Shown: positions 44,601 to 53,753, numbered from the stretch's first letter. The stretch: 53,879 nucleotides of DNA from Bacteroidota bacterium (GCA_016787485.1 JAEUUL010000030.1:1-53879); one strand, 5' to 3'. Numbers and translations: made by a program. Notes: a model not told the origin generated them from the sequence alone.

Positions 44601-47600
44601 ATACTACCAGTGCCAACCTGTTGCGTGTAAACCGCACTGTTGGAATAAATGGTGGTTCTGCCAGCAGTTTTGTTGACGGACCCATGGTACGCATGGTTGC
44701 CTTCAACGGTGCAACCTCAGGCCTGCTTTTCCCTATAGGCAAAGGCGGTAAATACAGACAGGCCATATTAAACGTTACACATAACGCAGCCACTAACTTT
44801 GACTATACCGGTGAAGTAGTTAATACCAGCGCACAAACTTTCGGATATACACTGCCCGGCTCCATTGACAATGTATCACCCATTCGCTACTGGCAGATAG
44901 ACCGTTCTGCAGCCGGCAACCTCACTGCTGCCAGTTTGCAATTGTTTTATGGTTCAGACGATGGGGTAACCAACAATACAAACCTGCGCATTGCACAGGG
45001 AACAGGTGGAAACTGGGTTGACCTTGGAGGCAGCGGAACAGCGAATACCAGCGGCAGCATTACATCTTCTGTTAACTTTACATCATTCAGTCCGTTTACA
45101 CTGGCGAATGCCACAGGAGGCACCAATTTTGAAGCCCAGGCACTCAATTTCGATGGCACCAATGACCATGTGGTTGCGACAGGTTATTCTACCATGACTG
45201 CCTATACCATTGAGGCATGGGTAAAACTGAACTCTACTTCAAATCAAAACATCATACTGGCATCTGACGGCGCAGGCCCAACGAGCAACTGGTCTCATCA
45301 AATCCGTTTCAACGGTGGTAAATTTGAACATTACACGTATGACGGTGGTACCAAATTCGTTGTTGGAAGCACAACTGCAAGCACAGGGCAGTGGTACCAT
45401 GTTGCCATTACCGCTACAAACGGCGGAGTAGCCAAACTGTTCATCAACGGCACAGAAGAAGGCACCCCTGCGGCTATAGGAACCCTCTGGACATCCATGA
45501 ACCGCTTCTACATCGGCAGCAATTCCGGCTTCAGCATGGGCTACCTGAATGGGGAACTGGATCAGGTGCGCATATGGAACTACGCCCGCACCTGCAGTGA
45601 AATCCGTTCCGATATGAACCATGAACTGACCGGTTCAGAATCCGGCCTGATGTCCTATTATCATTTCAACCAGGGCATTGCATTTGCAAACAATTCCGGA
45701 GTAACCACACTCAACGACATTGCCGGGACTGCTCAGAACGGCACCCTGACAAACTTTGCCCTGAGTGGCAACACTTCGAACTGGGTAACCCCAGGCAGCG
45801 GCGCCAGCGGCACAACAACCGACCCACAGCCAGAAATCAACCTGAAAGGCAATGGCAATAGCATAACTGATGGTGATGTTTCACCCAGCACCGCAGACCA
45901 TACCGATTTTGACAATGTGGCTATCAACAGCTCATTTGCACGCACCTTTACCATCGAAAATACCGGATCAGGACCGATGACTGTCTCATCCATCACTGTT
46001 ACCGGAACCCATGCAAGCCTGTTCACATTGGGTACCATGACCCCTTCAGGAGCTATTCCTGCAAGTGGAACTGCCACCATTACTGTGACTTTCCTGCCCA
46101 CCACCACCGGCCTGAAAACAGCCACACTGAATATCTTCAGCAACGATTGTGACGAAGCAACCTATGATTTTGCGCTTCAGGGCACAGGTGTTACCCCTGC
46201 CGCTTCGCTGAATATGGACGGAAGCAACGACTATATAACTGTAGGCAATCCTTCTGCGCTGAATTTCGGCAATTCAAGCCCCATAACGATTGAAGCCTGG
46301 GTGCGCGCCTTTACCGGTGCAACCAACGATGAGCAGATTGTGAGTAAAATCGACGGCAGTTTCAAAGGATATGGCTTGCAAATCGGGAATACCGGTGGCC
46401 GCAGCGGTAAAGTAGAATTTTATCTGATAGGCAACTATGGTGCAAACCAAGCCCTGTGGATTCGCACCAACTACGGTGATATCCGTGACAACAACTGGCA
46501 CCATATTGCCGCTACCTACGACGGCAGTTCAAACATCAGTGGTCTGCACATCTATATTGATGGGGTGGATTACGGAAGCACCGCTACTGCCTCAGGCTTC
46601 GGCGCATCCAGCATCTCAAATACGGCAAACCTGCACATCGGATCTTACCATGCGGGTGGTTCTCCCGGCGAATACTTACTGGGGGATATAGATGAAGTAC
46701 GCATCTGGAACCGCAACATCTGCCAGGGTGAAATTGCCGCCATGCGCAACTGCGAAATTTCCATCAACAAAACCGGCCTGCTTGCCAACTACCACTTCAA
46801 TCAGGGTGAGGCAAGTGGCACAAACACCAGTGTAACCTCATTAACCGACGCCACAAGCAATGCGCTGAATGGCACGCTTACCAACTTCGCACTCACAGGA
46901 GGTACTTCCAACTGGGTAACCCCGGGTGCCGTGACCAGCGGTGTGAGTTGTGCCAATCTCTGCGACAGCACAAGCACAGTACCTACTGCGGCTGGAACTT
47001 ATACTTCTGCTATGAGCTATACCAGCCCAACCAGCGGATTCACACACTACTGCGATTGCCAGGGTAACCTGCTGCTGTCTGTAAACCTTACGGGTTCCGG
47101 TGCAGTGGTTGCAGACAATGCCGTGAGCCTGAAAATAAACTCGGCAGGTGCGGTATTCTATCCTCAGCACACAGGTTTCGTTGGCAATACCTTTGGCTAC
47201 GCTGCCATGGACCGCACATGGGATGTAGCTGCCACAACTCAACCCAACAAGCATGTGCCTGTGCGTTTCTATTTCAATAACAGCGACTATACCGCAGTTA
47301 ACAATGCACTTACATCAAATTCACTGCCTGGCTTGTACAGCGTGAACAATATGAATTTCTGGAAGGTGATCAACGACACTAAGCCTGCCCACTCACAAGT
47401 ACCCAATCTGAACCAATGGGATGTGAAAGTAATTATGCATGGAAGTAACCCCACTGACAGCACCTGGGTTCTTGGAAACCGCGGAGCCGGTAATTATTTT
47501 GCCCAGTTTAAAGTTTGGGGCTTCTCTGGTGGTGGTGGTGGTTCAGGCCCATTGGGTCTCACGCCCCTGCCAGCCGAACTGCTTTACCTGAACGCGGTGC

Positions 47601-48115
47601 CCGTAAACAATCAGTTTATCACCGTAAAATGGGGAACTGCATCTGAAATCAACCTGAACAGTTTCCTGGTAGAACGCAGTCTGGATGGCAAAAACTGGTT
47701 GTCTATAGGCTCAATCAATGCCAAAGGCAACTCACTGAGCCGCAACGATTATTCCATCAATGATTACCAGGTTGTAGCCGGCAAAACGTACTTCTACCGC
47801 CTGCGACTGAAATCAGCAGATGGTAGCTTTGATTACAGCCATGTGGTATCAGCCCGCCTGAACGGTGTGGAAGCAGCCACCTTGTCGGTATTCCCCAACC
47901 CTGCAGACAAAACACTGAGCATCATTTGGCCTGAAGGTACCGATGAAGCACAAATGCAACTGCACAGCAGCGACGGCAAGCTCATCTGGACCCGCAGCAT
48001 GAATGCAAACCTGGATAAAACCCTGGATGTATCCAACCTGACACCGGGTGTTTACCTGCTCAGCACCACAATCAATGGTGAACGGGTGCAGAGCCGCATT
48101 ATGATCCAGAGATAA
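41621..48115 (+). CDS. Giant repeat/LamG surface protein 2, T9SS type A
   Basis: A 2164-residue paralogue of the upstream giant. I start at ATG 41621 (MKPQMNKLFALAGL...), which precedes the signal peptide; GTG 41600 is also in frame. The head has RFWISASNSNWNN, followed by five repeats of 170-171 residues near residues 159, 329, 500, 671 and 842, each with SCxQ and PSCGIN cysteines 26 residues apart. Then come a LamG domain (about 1173-1380), choice-of-anchor-D (about 1404-1525), a second LamG (about 1529-1725), the conserved Cys module and a type A T9SS sorting domain (LSVFPNPAD to the end). It has one repeat fewer than its neighbour. Its own promoter and terminator flank it. Confidence 0.9.
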   Translation: MKPQMNKLFALAGLILCSVQASNAASRFWISASNSNWNNTSNWSATSGGAGGAAVPGANDTAYFDGVSGANGNCGIDANVTVAGIRIDGYTGTISQNAFTMTMGIKGFYQNSGTFTGSSSAFTINSTGVFTLAGGSFTATSGNFTITGSRGASQTIFTHSAGTFSHNGGTVVLNPQQPGCSQITYTADVLNTTVFNNLTFNATPSCGINAIITSGLADVLTASGTITHTDGIFNGWASFEGNLIVGAAADGGTGTIAANGTSTQTYTYTAGGRTAKIEVNKSSGSFDAATGTTALSCQGFNLAAGTFNAPTGSLNVGGTLTTSQTVFSHSGGTFNHNNGTVSINPNQPSCSQLTFTVDVIPATLFGSLQLNATPSCGINPIITSASGDVLTCDNDVTHTDGIFSGNISFKGNLVVSNTADGGTGIFTAEGNANQTYAFTTGGARTCQLVVNKSGGSLSAATGTTDLSIQAFTLTAGTFNAPTGTLNIGGTWTTSQTLFTHTAGTFNHNSGTVNFNPNQPSCTQLTFTADVSGTTVFNNVTVQATPSCGINPIFTTATGDVINAVGNFTHTDGIFNGQLSFEKDLNIASTSDGGSGTITADGSSFQYYTYSSGAARTCKIVVNKPSGVLAPATGVTDLSAQSFTLQQGHFVAPSGTFNIGGTWATSQTLFTHTGGYFDHNSGTVLINPNQPSCTQLTFTLDVLPGIDFYNLTINATPSCGINPIVVTASGDVPNVANTLTHTDGILNGTFTLKKDLVIASTSDGGTGVVTVDGNGAQTYTFPTGGSRTCKIVVNKPTGSFGPAVGTTDFSIQALAIQSGDFKAPTGVLNIGGTWTVNTIIFQQTGGTFTHNGGTTQMNPNQPSCTQLTFTMDVANNTVFNNLNLNATPSCGINAILAGGSGDTVEAVGTLTYTNGICNAMMEASGNVTVTSGYDGGTGKLIFAGGNNQTFDLTGATNLFDANINVNKTGGAVTLNSVCTMDGAGQSLNLVSGNINTTSANLLRVNRTVGINGGSASSFVDGPMVRMVAFNGATSGLLFPIGKGGKYRQAILNVTHNAATNFDYTGEVVNTSAQTFGYTLPGSIDNVSPIRYWQIDRSAAGNLTAASLQLFYGSDDGVTNNTNLRIAQGTGGNWVDLGGSGTANTSGSITSSVNFTSFSPFTLANATGGTNFEAQALNFDGTNDHVVATGYSTMTAYTIEAWVKLNSTSNQNIILASDGAGPTSNWSHQIRFNGGKFEHYTYDGGTKFVVGSTTASTGQWYHVAITATNGGVAKLFINGTEEGTPAAIGTLWTSMNRFYIGSNSGFSMGYLNGELDQVRIWNYARTCSEIRSDMNHELTGSESGLMSYYHFNQGIAFANNSGVTTLNDIAGTAQNGTLTNFALSGNTSNWVTPGSGASGTTTDPQPEINLKGNGNSITDGDVSPSTADHTDFDNVAINSSFARTFTIENTGSGPMTVSSITVTGTHASLFTLGTMTPSGAIPASGTATITVTFLPTTTGLKTATLNIFSNDCDEATYDFALQGTGVTPAASLNMDGSNDYITVGNPSALNFGNSSPITIEAWVRAFTGATNDEQIVSKIDGSFKGYGLQIGNTGGRSGKVEFYLIGNYGANQALWIRTNYGDIRDNNWHHIAATYDGSSNISGLHIYIDGVDYGSTATASGFGASSISNTANLHIGSYHAGGSPGEYLLGDIDEVRIWNRNICQGEIAAMRNCEISINKTGLLANYHFNQGEASGTNTSVTSLTDATSNALNGTLTNFALTGGTSNWVTPGAVTSGVSCANLCDSTSTVPTAAGTYTSAMSYTSPTSGFTHYCDCQGNLLLSVNLTGSGAVVADNAVSLKINSAGAVFYPQHTGFVGNTFGYAAMDRTWDVAATTQPNKHVPVRFYFNNSDYTAVNNALTSNSLPGLYSVNNMNFWKVINDTKPAHSQVPNLNQWDVKVIMHGSNPTDSTWVLGNRGAGNYFAQFKVWGFSGGGGGSGPLGLTPLPAELLYLNAVPVNNQFITVKWGTASEINLNSFLVERSLDGKNWLSIGSINAKGNSLSRNDYSINDYQVVAGKTYFYRLRLKSADGSFDYSHVVSARLNGVEAATLSVFPNPADKTLSIIWPEGTDEAQMQLHSSDGKLIWTRSMNANLDKTLDVSNLTPGVYLLSTTINGERVQSRIMIQR
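42095..44656 (+). repeat. Five coding repeats of 510-513 bp
   Basis: Repeat starts, at the same motif position as in giant 1, lie at 42095, 42605, 43118, 43631 and 44144, giving a period of 510 bp once and 513 bp three times. The unit is one to two codons longer than in giant 1, and its second Cys sits in PSCGIN instead of TTGC. Confidence 0.88.
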
Positions 48116-48132
48116 ACGAGCATAGATTTCCA

Positions 48133-48168
48133 AAATGAAAAAGCCCCGGAAACGGGGCTTTTTCATTT
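48133..48168. terminator. Bidirectional terminator between convergent genes
   Basis: A perfect 16-bp stem, AAATGAAAAAGCCCCG, loop GAAA, CGGGGCTTTTTCATTT. It carries T tracts on both strands and can end both the giant gene and the minus-strand operon. It overlaps the stop codon of the DUF3109 gene. Confidence 0.88.
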
Positions 48169-48738
48169 CTGATTGGCTGGCCAGTCTGAGGCTACGGCTT
48201 CAAGTTCTTTGTACCAGGATGGTCCCATTTTACGCACCAGCGCTTCACGCAAAAAATGGTGTACCGGAACTTTCAATTCTTCACCAGCCTTACAGGCAGG
48301 GGCACATATACTCCAGTTGTGGTAATTGAGAGCCACATACTCCCCGTACTTCTTAGCCCGAATGGGATACAGATGACAACTCAGTGGTTTGCGAAACCAG
48401 GTTTTTCCGGCCTGCCAGGCCTTTTCTATGCCACATACCGCCACAGCTCCATCATAATTGACAAAAACACATTCTCCGGTAGGCCGGCAAACAGTAACCC
48501 ATTCGCCTTCCGGGTCCTGCTCAGCATAACCTCTCAGCGCGATCTCTGCCTTTCCCTCTTCAGAAAGGAAGGGCATAAAATGGTGCATTTCCTGCTCCAG
48601 AATCTGAACTTCCTCCTCTTCCAATGGCGCGCCCAAATCTCCCTGAACACAGCATGCGCCATGGCATTGGCCCAGTTGGCAGGCAAACTTCCTTTCCAGA
48701 ATTTCTTCTGAAACCAATGCATTGCCTACGATGACCAT
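48163..48738 (-). CDS. DUF3109 family cysteine-rich protein
   Basis: A 191-residue cytosolic protein. The N-terminal cluster CQLGQCHGACC and later cysteines in CRPTGECVF, VCGIE, LSCHLYPI and ICAPAC resemble the DUF3109/YkgJ type of metal- or Fe-S-binding proteins. The biochemical role is unknown. The gene is last in the minus-strand operon, 12 bp after purE, and its stop codon lies inside the bidirectional terminator. Length is normal for the family. Confidence 0.88.
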   Translation of the reverse strand: MVIVGNALVSEEILERKFACQLGQCHGACCVQGDLGAPLEEEEVQILEQEMHHFMPFLSEEGKAEIALRGYAEQDPEGEWVTVCRPTGECVFVNYDGAVAVCGIEKAWQAGKTWFRKPLSCHLYPIRAKKYGEYVALNYHNWSICAPACKAGEELKVPVHHFLREALVRKMGPSWYKELEAVASDWPANQK

Positions 48739-48750
48739 AAGCAGTGGGTA

Positions 48751-49269
48751 TTAAAGTTCAAGTTTGTTCTGATATTCCTCGTATCCGAGTTTTTCCAGAC
48801 GGGCGGCTTTCTCATTCACCTCTTCCACGAGGCGTTTCTTATAATCCTTCACCTTTTGAGCCAGGTTCTCATCGAGGGCAGCCAGAATCTGTACTGCGAA
48901 CAAGCCTGCATTCTTGGCCCCATTGATTGCCATGGTCCCCACAGGAACACCCGGTGGCATTTGCACAATCGAGTACAGACTATCCATGCCATTCAGGTTG
49001 GCTGATTTTACCGGTACACCCACCACAGGAATATGCGTGATGGAAGCCACCATACCGGGCAAATGGGCACTACCACCTGCTCCGGCGATGATTACCTTAA
49101 TCCCCCTTTCCGGTGCTTTGGTTGCATATTCATACATGCGCTGCGGAGTGCGGTGTGCCGATACAATGGTCAGTTCATATGAAATGTCGAAATATTCCAG
49201 GATGCGGGCTGCCTCCTGCATTACCGGCAGGTCACTGTCGCTGCCCATGATGATTCCTACTTTAGCCAT
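48751..49269 (-). CDS. purE: N5-carboxyaminoimidazole ribonucleotide mutase
   Basis: A 172-residue enzyme of purine synthesis that moves the carboxyl group of N5-CAIR to give CAIR; it forms octamers in the cytosol. The signature GSDSDLPVM (from residue 9), the block SAHRTPQRM with the catalytic His, and [11 protein letters not shown] are intact and match the class I enzyme. Its start codon lies 8 bp inside the end of pssA, so it depends on the upstream operon. No purK is present in the window. Confidence 0.96.
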   Translation of the reverse strand: MAKVGIIMGSDSDLPVMQEAARILEYFDISYELTIVSAHRTPQRMYEYATKAPERGIKVIIAGAGGSAHLPGMVASITHIPVVGVPVKSANLNGMDSLYSIVQMPPGVPVGTMAINGAKNAGLFAVQILAALDENLAQKVKDYKKRLVEEVNEKAARLEKLGYEEYQNKLEL

Positions 49270-50005
49270 GCTGTTTTACCGTTACAAAGTTCGCAATTAA
49301 AGACAGTAAAACATAGACCAATAATACAAGAGGACCTGCGGCTTCCTGAAAAATAGCTGCAACTGCCACTAAAGCGATAATCAGAGCAATTTTCCAGGGC
49401 AGCAGCACATCGCCCTTTTTGAATTTGAATGCCAGCATGGGCAAATCGGACACCATGAGATAAAACGCGGCGAGAGGCGCCCACAGCACAAAATATCTGC
49501 TGAGATAAATATGCTCCGCAATCCAGGAATAACCAGCTCCCGTTTGGCTTTGCACTGCCAGCCAGGTAAAGGCCAGTGCTGTGCCTGTGATGGGGGTGGG
49601 TGTACCCAGAAAACCGGTACTCTGCCGTGTATCGATATTGAACCTGGCCAGTCGCCATGCTGCACCCAATGGAATGAACAACCAGGCATACCGGCTTGTA
49701 CAAAACCCGTTGGGCAAACAGAAGTCGTGTTGGATGGCAATCTGGTAAAAGATGATACCGGGTAATACGCCGAACGTAACCAAATCGGCCAGAGAATCCA
49801 GTTGTTTTCCCATTTCACCGTCAACCCCGAGCAGTCGGGCAGTGAACCCATCGAAAAAATCGAGGGCAGCGGCAATAAGCATGACCACCAAGGCATGGTT
49901 CACCTCACCGGCAAACACCCGTTCTATCCCGATGAGTCCGCAGGCCAGGTTTCCCATGGTCATCAGGTTTGGTAAATTTTTCAGTGCTTCTTTCATTCGT
50001 TTCAA
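49262..50005 (-). CDS. pssA: CDP-diacylglycerol-serine O-phosphatidyltransferase
   Basis: A 247-residue inner-membrane enzyme that makes phosphatidylserine, the precursor of phosphatidylethanolamine. The CDP-alcohol phosphatidyltransferase motif DGx2ARx8Gx3Dx3D is complete: Asp52-Gly53, Ala56-Arg57, Gly66, Asp70 and Asp74. About eight hydrophobic segments follow. The start [19 protein letters not shown] overlaps the stop of the upstream esterase-like gene as ATGA; a second Met three codons later is possible. It overlaps purE by 8 bp. The fit to the eight-helix serine transferase rather than PgsA rests on the [11 protein letters not shown] head and length. Confidence 0.93.
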   Translation of the reverse strand: MKRMKEALKNLPNLMTMGNLACGLIGIERVFAGEVNHALVVMLIAAALDFFDGFTARLLGVDGEMGKQLDSLADLVTFGVLPGIIFYQIAIQHDFCLPNGFCTSRYAWLFIPLGAAWRLARFNIDTRQSTGFLGTPTPITGTALAFTWLAVQSQTGAGYSWIAEHIYLSRYFVLWAPLAAFYLMVSDLPMLAFKFKKGDVLLPWKIALIIALVAVAAIFQEAAGPLVLLVYVLLSLIANFVTVKQHG

Positions 50006-51858
50006 TCCAATGGGAAAATGGCGGAAAGTCTGACTCCGTATTGAAATCCTGTAAGCGGATTAGATACCATGCCGTCTCCGTATTCAATGCGGGTACCCCG
50101 ATAGTAAAACCGGTTATCGCTGGAAATGTCGCGGCACCATGAGCCGTAAAAACCCAGTGCCAGGGGTCCTGCAACCCTTAACTGTCCCTGGGTATAGGCA
50201 CCCAACAGAAAGGCGGGATTTACAAATACCTTCACCGAAGCAGGGTCGTAATTGAGAAAATTCTGCTGTGTGGCTTTGAAGCGCAACTGCTGCTGCCCAG
50301 GGCCATAAGCAATTCCGGCAAGCCAGTTGAACCGTTTTCTTGCAAACAGGGCAAATCCTGATTCCAGCAAAAACTGCTGCGCTGAAACAGAAATGGAACC
50401 TGTACCCGTTTCAGCGGCCTTCAAATAACCCGTGCGGGTAAAATGCAGGCCCCAGGCCGAACCGTTGTCATATCCGGACATACTGAATGATTGAAACGTG
50501 TAACCGGCTACTCCTGAAGTATGACCGTTCTGCGCCAAATGGGCATTGAACCGTTTCAAACTCACCGTTGACCACAAATAGCCCGCCTGTACCATCACTG
50601 CCGACTTGTATGTTTCCGGTTTTGGCTCTGCGATGGAATCCATGGCCAGGCTGTCTGATTCTTCAACTGTATACCGGTTGTTGACGATGGCATAGGAGAA
50701 TTTCGCCTCAATCACAGGCAATTCAGCTTCCCTTGCTCGCAAATTGAACAGCATAACCGTGCGGGGTTTGGTCTTGTTCATCAGTGCGTCTACCTCCTCT
50801 CCCACTTTTTCATTGCTTTGCTTGTCACTGTACAAATTGTTGTCGGCATACCCATTGTAGAAAATCCCTATTGACACGGCTGAGGTTTTGTTCTTAAAAT
50901 ACCGATCCTGTAGTTTGTTCACAATACTGTGATAGCCATACCAGCCGCAATCCCCATTCTGCTCTTCGTAGGCAGTGTGGCAGCGACCAAATTGTCCGTA
51001 AAATTTCTCCGCAGGCATGCTGTCCAGCAGCGCGGTAAGTTTGCTGTATATGCCTTCCTCGCGCCAGATATATTGAAATGTTTTGTTGTCGTAAGCCTTC
51101 CATTGCCGGTATTCCCTGAGCCAATTAACCGCTTGTTCCGTTTTTTGGTATTCTGCACCCAGCCAGCTTCGGAATGCGGGTTGCAAACTATCGAAATAAT
51201 CCAGGAAAGCCAGCACACTTTCATTGGCAGTGAACCGCTGTGTGCGATTTCCTCTGGCAGTCTGATTCCCTTTAGCTTCCCGGTAATCCTGAAGTCCGGT
51301 TTGCAAAATCCAGGCGGCAGCTGTGCGCACCGCTTCCACCCCGTTGCGGATTTCGGCAGGTGGTATGGCATTTCCCATCGTTTCATTCAACCGCAACAAG
51401 GGAAGATCATTGAACCGTTCTACGTCAATTCCCCAAACCCTGATCCGGGCAGAATCCGGCAATCCCTCGTTCCATTTTCTCAGTCGCTTGAAAAAATCCA
51501 TATACCGGGGAGAGGTTGTTGCTTTCAGGCAAAGTTCAGCCAGGGTATCGGTGCGGTTCAGGTATCTGTTCAGAAAGCCCGCACGGGCAGAGCCCAGTTC
51601 GATGACAAAATTGCGGACACCCGATGTATGGTAGAGGTAACGGAGCATCTTCATCTCCATGCGTGAATTGAAATTCACATAGGTGTGGTTCTCGCCGGTC
51701 ATAACCACTCTGGCACTGCGAACGGCAGAGTCCAGTGCAGAGAAACCTTCAAACTCATCGGTATTCCGTATGTTGATTTCAACCCCGTCGGGTGCCTTCT
51801 GGGCGGAAACAATCCCGGTACACAAAAGCAATGCGATTATGATTTCTGTCCTTTTCAC
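50002..51858 (-). CDS. Exported erythromycin-esterase-like protein with beta-barrel tail (active-site histidines present)
   Basis: A 618-residue protein. Signal peptide MKRTEIIIALLLCTGIVSAQ. Residues of about 35-390 resemble the erythromycin esterase/ChaN-like group: GENHT with His58, then Glu87 in FVIELGSARAG, and a second His (His294) in GRCHTAYE; in erythromycin esterases a His, a Glu and a later His act together. Drug hydrolysis is not implied. The C-terminal 200 residues alternate polar and hydrophobic strands and end [12 protein letters not shown], suggesting an outer-membrane barrel. This would be an enzyme-like domain fused to a barrel. Its start and stop overlap the neighbouring genes by 4 bp each. 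Paralogue upstream at 51855-53753. Confidence 0.78.
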   Translation of the reverse strand: MKRTEIIIALLLCTGIVSAQKAPDGVEINIRNTDEFEGFSALDSAVRSARVVMTGENHTYVNFNSRMEMKMLRYLYHTSGVRNFVIELGSARAGFLNRYLNRTDTLAELCLKATTSPRYMDFFKRLRKWNEGLPDSARIRVWGIDVERFNDLPLLRLNETMGNAIPPAEIRNGVEAVRTAAAWILQTGLQDYREAKGNQTARGNRTQRFTANESVLAFLDYFDSLQPAFRSWLGAEYQKTEQAVNWLREYRQWKAYDNKTFQYIWREEGIYSKLTALLDSMPAEKFYGQFGRCHTAYEEQNGDCGWYGYHSIVNKLQDRYFKNKTSAVSIGIFYNGYADNNLYSDKQSNEKVGEEVDALMNKTKPRTVMLFNLRAREAELPVIEAKFSYAIVNNRYTVEESDSLAMDSIAEPKPETYKSAVMVQAGYLWSTVSLKRFNAHLAQNGHTSGVAGYTFQSFSMSGYDNGSAWGLHFTRTGYLKAAETGTGSISVSAQQFLLESGFALFARKRFNWLAGIAYGPGQQQLRFKATQQNFLNYDPASVKVFVNPAFLLGAYTQGQLRVAGPLALGFYGSWCRDISSDNRFYYRGTRIEYGDGMVSNPLTGFQYGVRLSAIFPLD

Positions 51859-53753
51859 CGCCAGTCCTCCCTGCTATTCTCTGTATTTAAGGGTACACAG
51901 AATCCAAAACCTGCTCCGTACTGAAATCCGGTCTGATACATTTGTCCTGCATCGCCTGTAAATCCGCCTCCGGCCCGCCAGCGGCCTTCTCCCAAATCCT
52001 GCCTGTATCCTGCGCTGCCATAAAAAAACACTTTACCCAAATCAAGCAACAAACTGCTTCCCAAACCCAGGGTAAATGCAGGATTGTAAATGATGCGCGG
52101 CGGCTTGAACTGAGTAACAAAAGGAGTAAGTGTGTTGTCGGACGGGGCAACCAGTCTCAACCGCGAATATCCCATATGTGTCTGTGCCAGCCACTTCAGG
52201 CGTGTACCAGACCAGATTGAAAACCCGGGTTCATAAGCGGCACTCCAGGCAGAATACCCGCTGCCCTGTCCAAAGGCCCATTGCAGCCCCATCTTGTGCC
52301 ATACTTTTGTATTCGGATCCGCAACCAGCACAGAAAAACCATCCCACATCGGGCTTTTCCACCTGGATAATCCCTGATTCGTAAGGGCTGTATTCAACTT
52401 CCCGTAACCCGCATTCAGGATTTGAAGATTAAACAAATCTACATATGCTTTACCCTGATCCGAAGCCAACTGACGCGGCGCTGTAATCCAGTCTGTTGCA
52501 TCATCCACTGCAAAGGAATCGAACATTTCAGCCGGATCCGGAGGAGAAATGCCTCTGTGAATCAACACATAATCAAAACCGGAAAACAACAGACCATGTG
52601 CAGTGCCCCAGCTGCTGTCGGCCGGACTAAACAATCTGGTGGAATCCATCAGTGTACGTGCAATCAATGCATTCAATTGATCAATAAATGGTTTGAGACC
52701 TTCCGGTGTGCTGAATTTATCTACCTCATTGCCAGAAACCACCGCCAGATTTAAAATCTTTTTTTCTTTACTTTCCGGCATATTCAGCATTTTGTACAGC
52801 AGGCCGGCGTAATCATAATACCCGCAACCTTCAGACAATCTGCCTTTGAATATTTCGCACCGCGAAATATTTCCATAAAATTTCTGTCCGGAAAATTGTG
52901 TCAGTATTTTATTCAGGTTCCGGAACATTTCCTCTGCCCTCCACGTGGCCTGTAACGAGCTGCTGTATAGTTTGCGCCACTCCCCTGCCTGTCTGAGACC
53001 GCTTACCGCTTCATCCAGTCTGCCAAAATCAGATCCCAGCCAACGCTGAAATTCCGACCGCAAACTGTCGTAAAATGTAAGAAATTCCATTCCGGTTTCC
53101 CGCACACTAAATGAAGATGACTGATAATAGAGTGAATTGTCATCCTGTGAATTGCCCTTTCTCTCACTTTCAAATTCTTCAAGGCCTTTTTTAACCACAT
53201 AGCGCGCCGCGCCTTTCAGTGATTCAACACCCACTCTCAGTCTGTCAGGAATACCTTCATCGGGCAACAGACCGGCAATACTTACCACAGGTAACGATGG
53301 ATTTTTCTCTACATCCATCCCGTGTACTTTTATTTTACTTCCTTCAGGTTTATTCAGATTCAAGCGTTTTAAATTGCGGTAAAAACGCATCATCCGGAGA
53401 TTTGAAACCGACTTGAGCAAGGTCTCAACACTGCTGTCCTTGCCACTGATATAAGCATTGATCAGCTCCGCACGCGCCGGACCGGTTTCGAGCAAAATAT
53501 GCTGCACACCGTGTTTTTCGTTGAGGTAGGAAAACAATTTCCAGGCAAAACGGATATTGAAATTCCCGGATTCTTCGGGCACACCGGATAACAATACCCT
53601 GTTTGCTGACATGGCAGAATCCAATACTTCAAAACCAGTAAAATTCTTGTTGTTTCTTACGTCAATATTCCTGATGGGAGGCCCGCCCCAATCCCATTGT
53701 CCGAATACCGAACATGCGTTGCATATAAAAATAAATAAAAAGATTTTTCTCAT
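51855..53753 (-). CDS. Paralogue of the esterase-like/barrel protein with lost active-site histidines
   Basis: A 632-residue protein with signal peptide (FLFIFICNACSVFGQ) and the same layout as the downstream gene. Aligned by eye, GENHT becomes GVPEE (Glu60 in place of His) and RCHT becomes RCEI (Glu300 in place of His), while the Glu of LLETGPARAE and blocks such as KFYGN and the HGMDVEK helix remain. It therefore looks like a pseudoenzyme that keeps the fold. The C-terminal strands end YGAGFGFCVPLNT, again barrel-like. It starts inside the stop of tag (ATGA overlap) and ends in a 4-bp overlap with its paralogue, so the pair is translationally coupled. Confidence 0.76.
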   Translation of the reverse strand: MRKIFLFIFICNACSVFGQWDWGGPPIRNIDVRNNKNFTGFEVLDSAMSANRVLLSGVPEESGNFNIRFAWKLFSYLNEKHGVQHILLETGPARAELINAYISGKDSSVETLLKSVSNLRMMRFYRNLKRLNLNKPEGSKIKVHGMDVEKNPSLPVVSIAGLLPDEGIPDRLRVGVESLKGAARYVVKKGLEEFESERKGNSQDDNSLYYQSSSFSVRETGMEFLTFYDSLRSEFQRWLGSDFGRLDEAVSGLRQAGEWRKLYSSSLQATWRAEEMFRNLNKILTQFSGQKFYGNISRCEIFKGRLSEGCGYYDYAGLLYKMLNMPESKEKKILNLAVVSGNEVDKFSTPEGLKPFIDQLNALIARTLMDSTRLFSPADSSWGTAHGLLFSGFDYVLIHRGISPPDPAEMFDSFAVDDATDWITAPRQLASDQGKAYVDLFNLQILNAGYGKLNTALTNQGLSRWKSPMWDGFSVLVADPNTKVWHKMGLQWAFGQGSGYSAWSAAYEPGFSIWSGTRLKWLAQTHMGYSRLRLVAPSDNTLTPFVTQFKPPRIIYNPAFTLGLGSSLLLDLGKVFFYGSAGYRQDLGEGRWRAGGGFTGDAGQMYQTGFQYGAGFGFCVPLNTENSREDWR

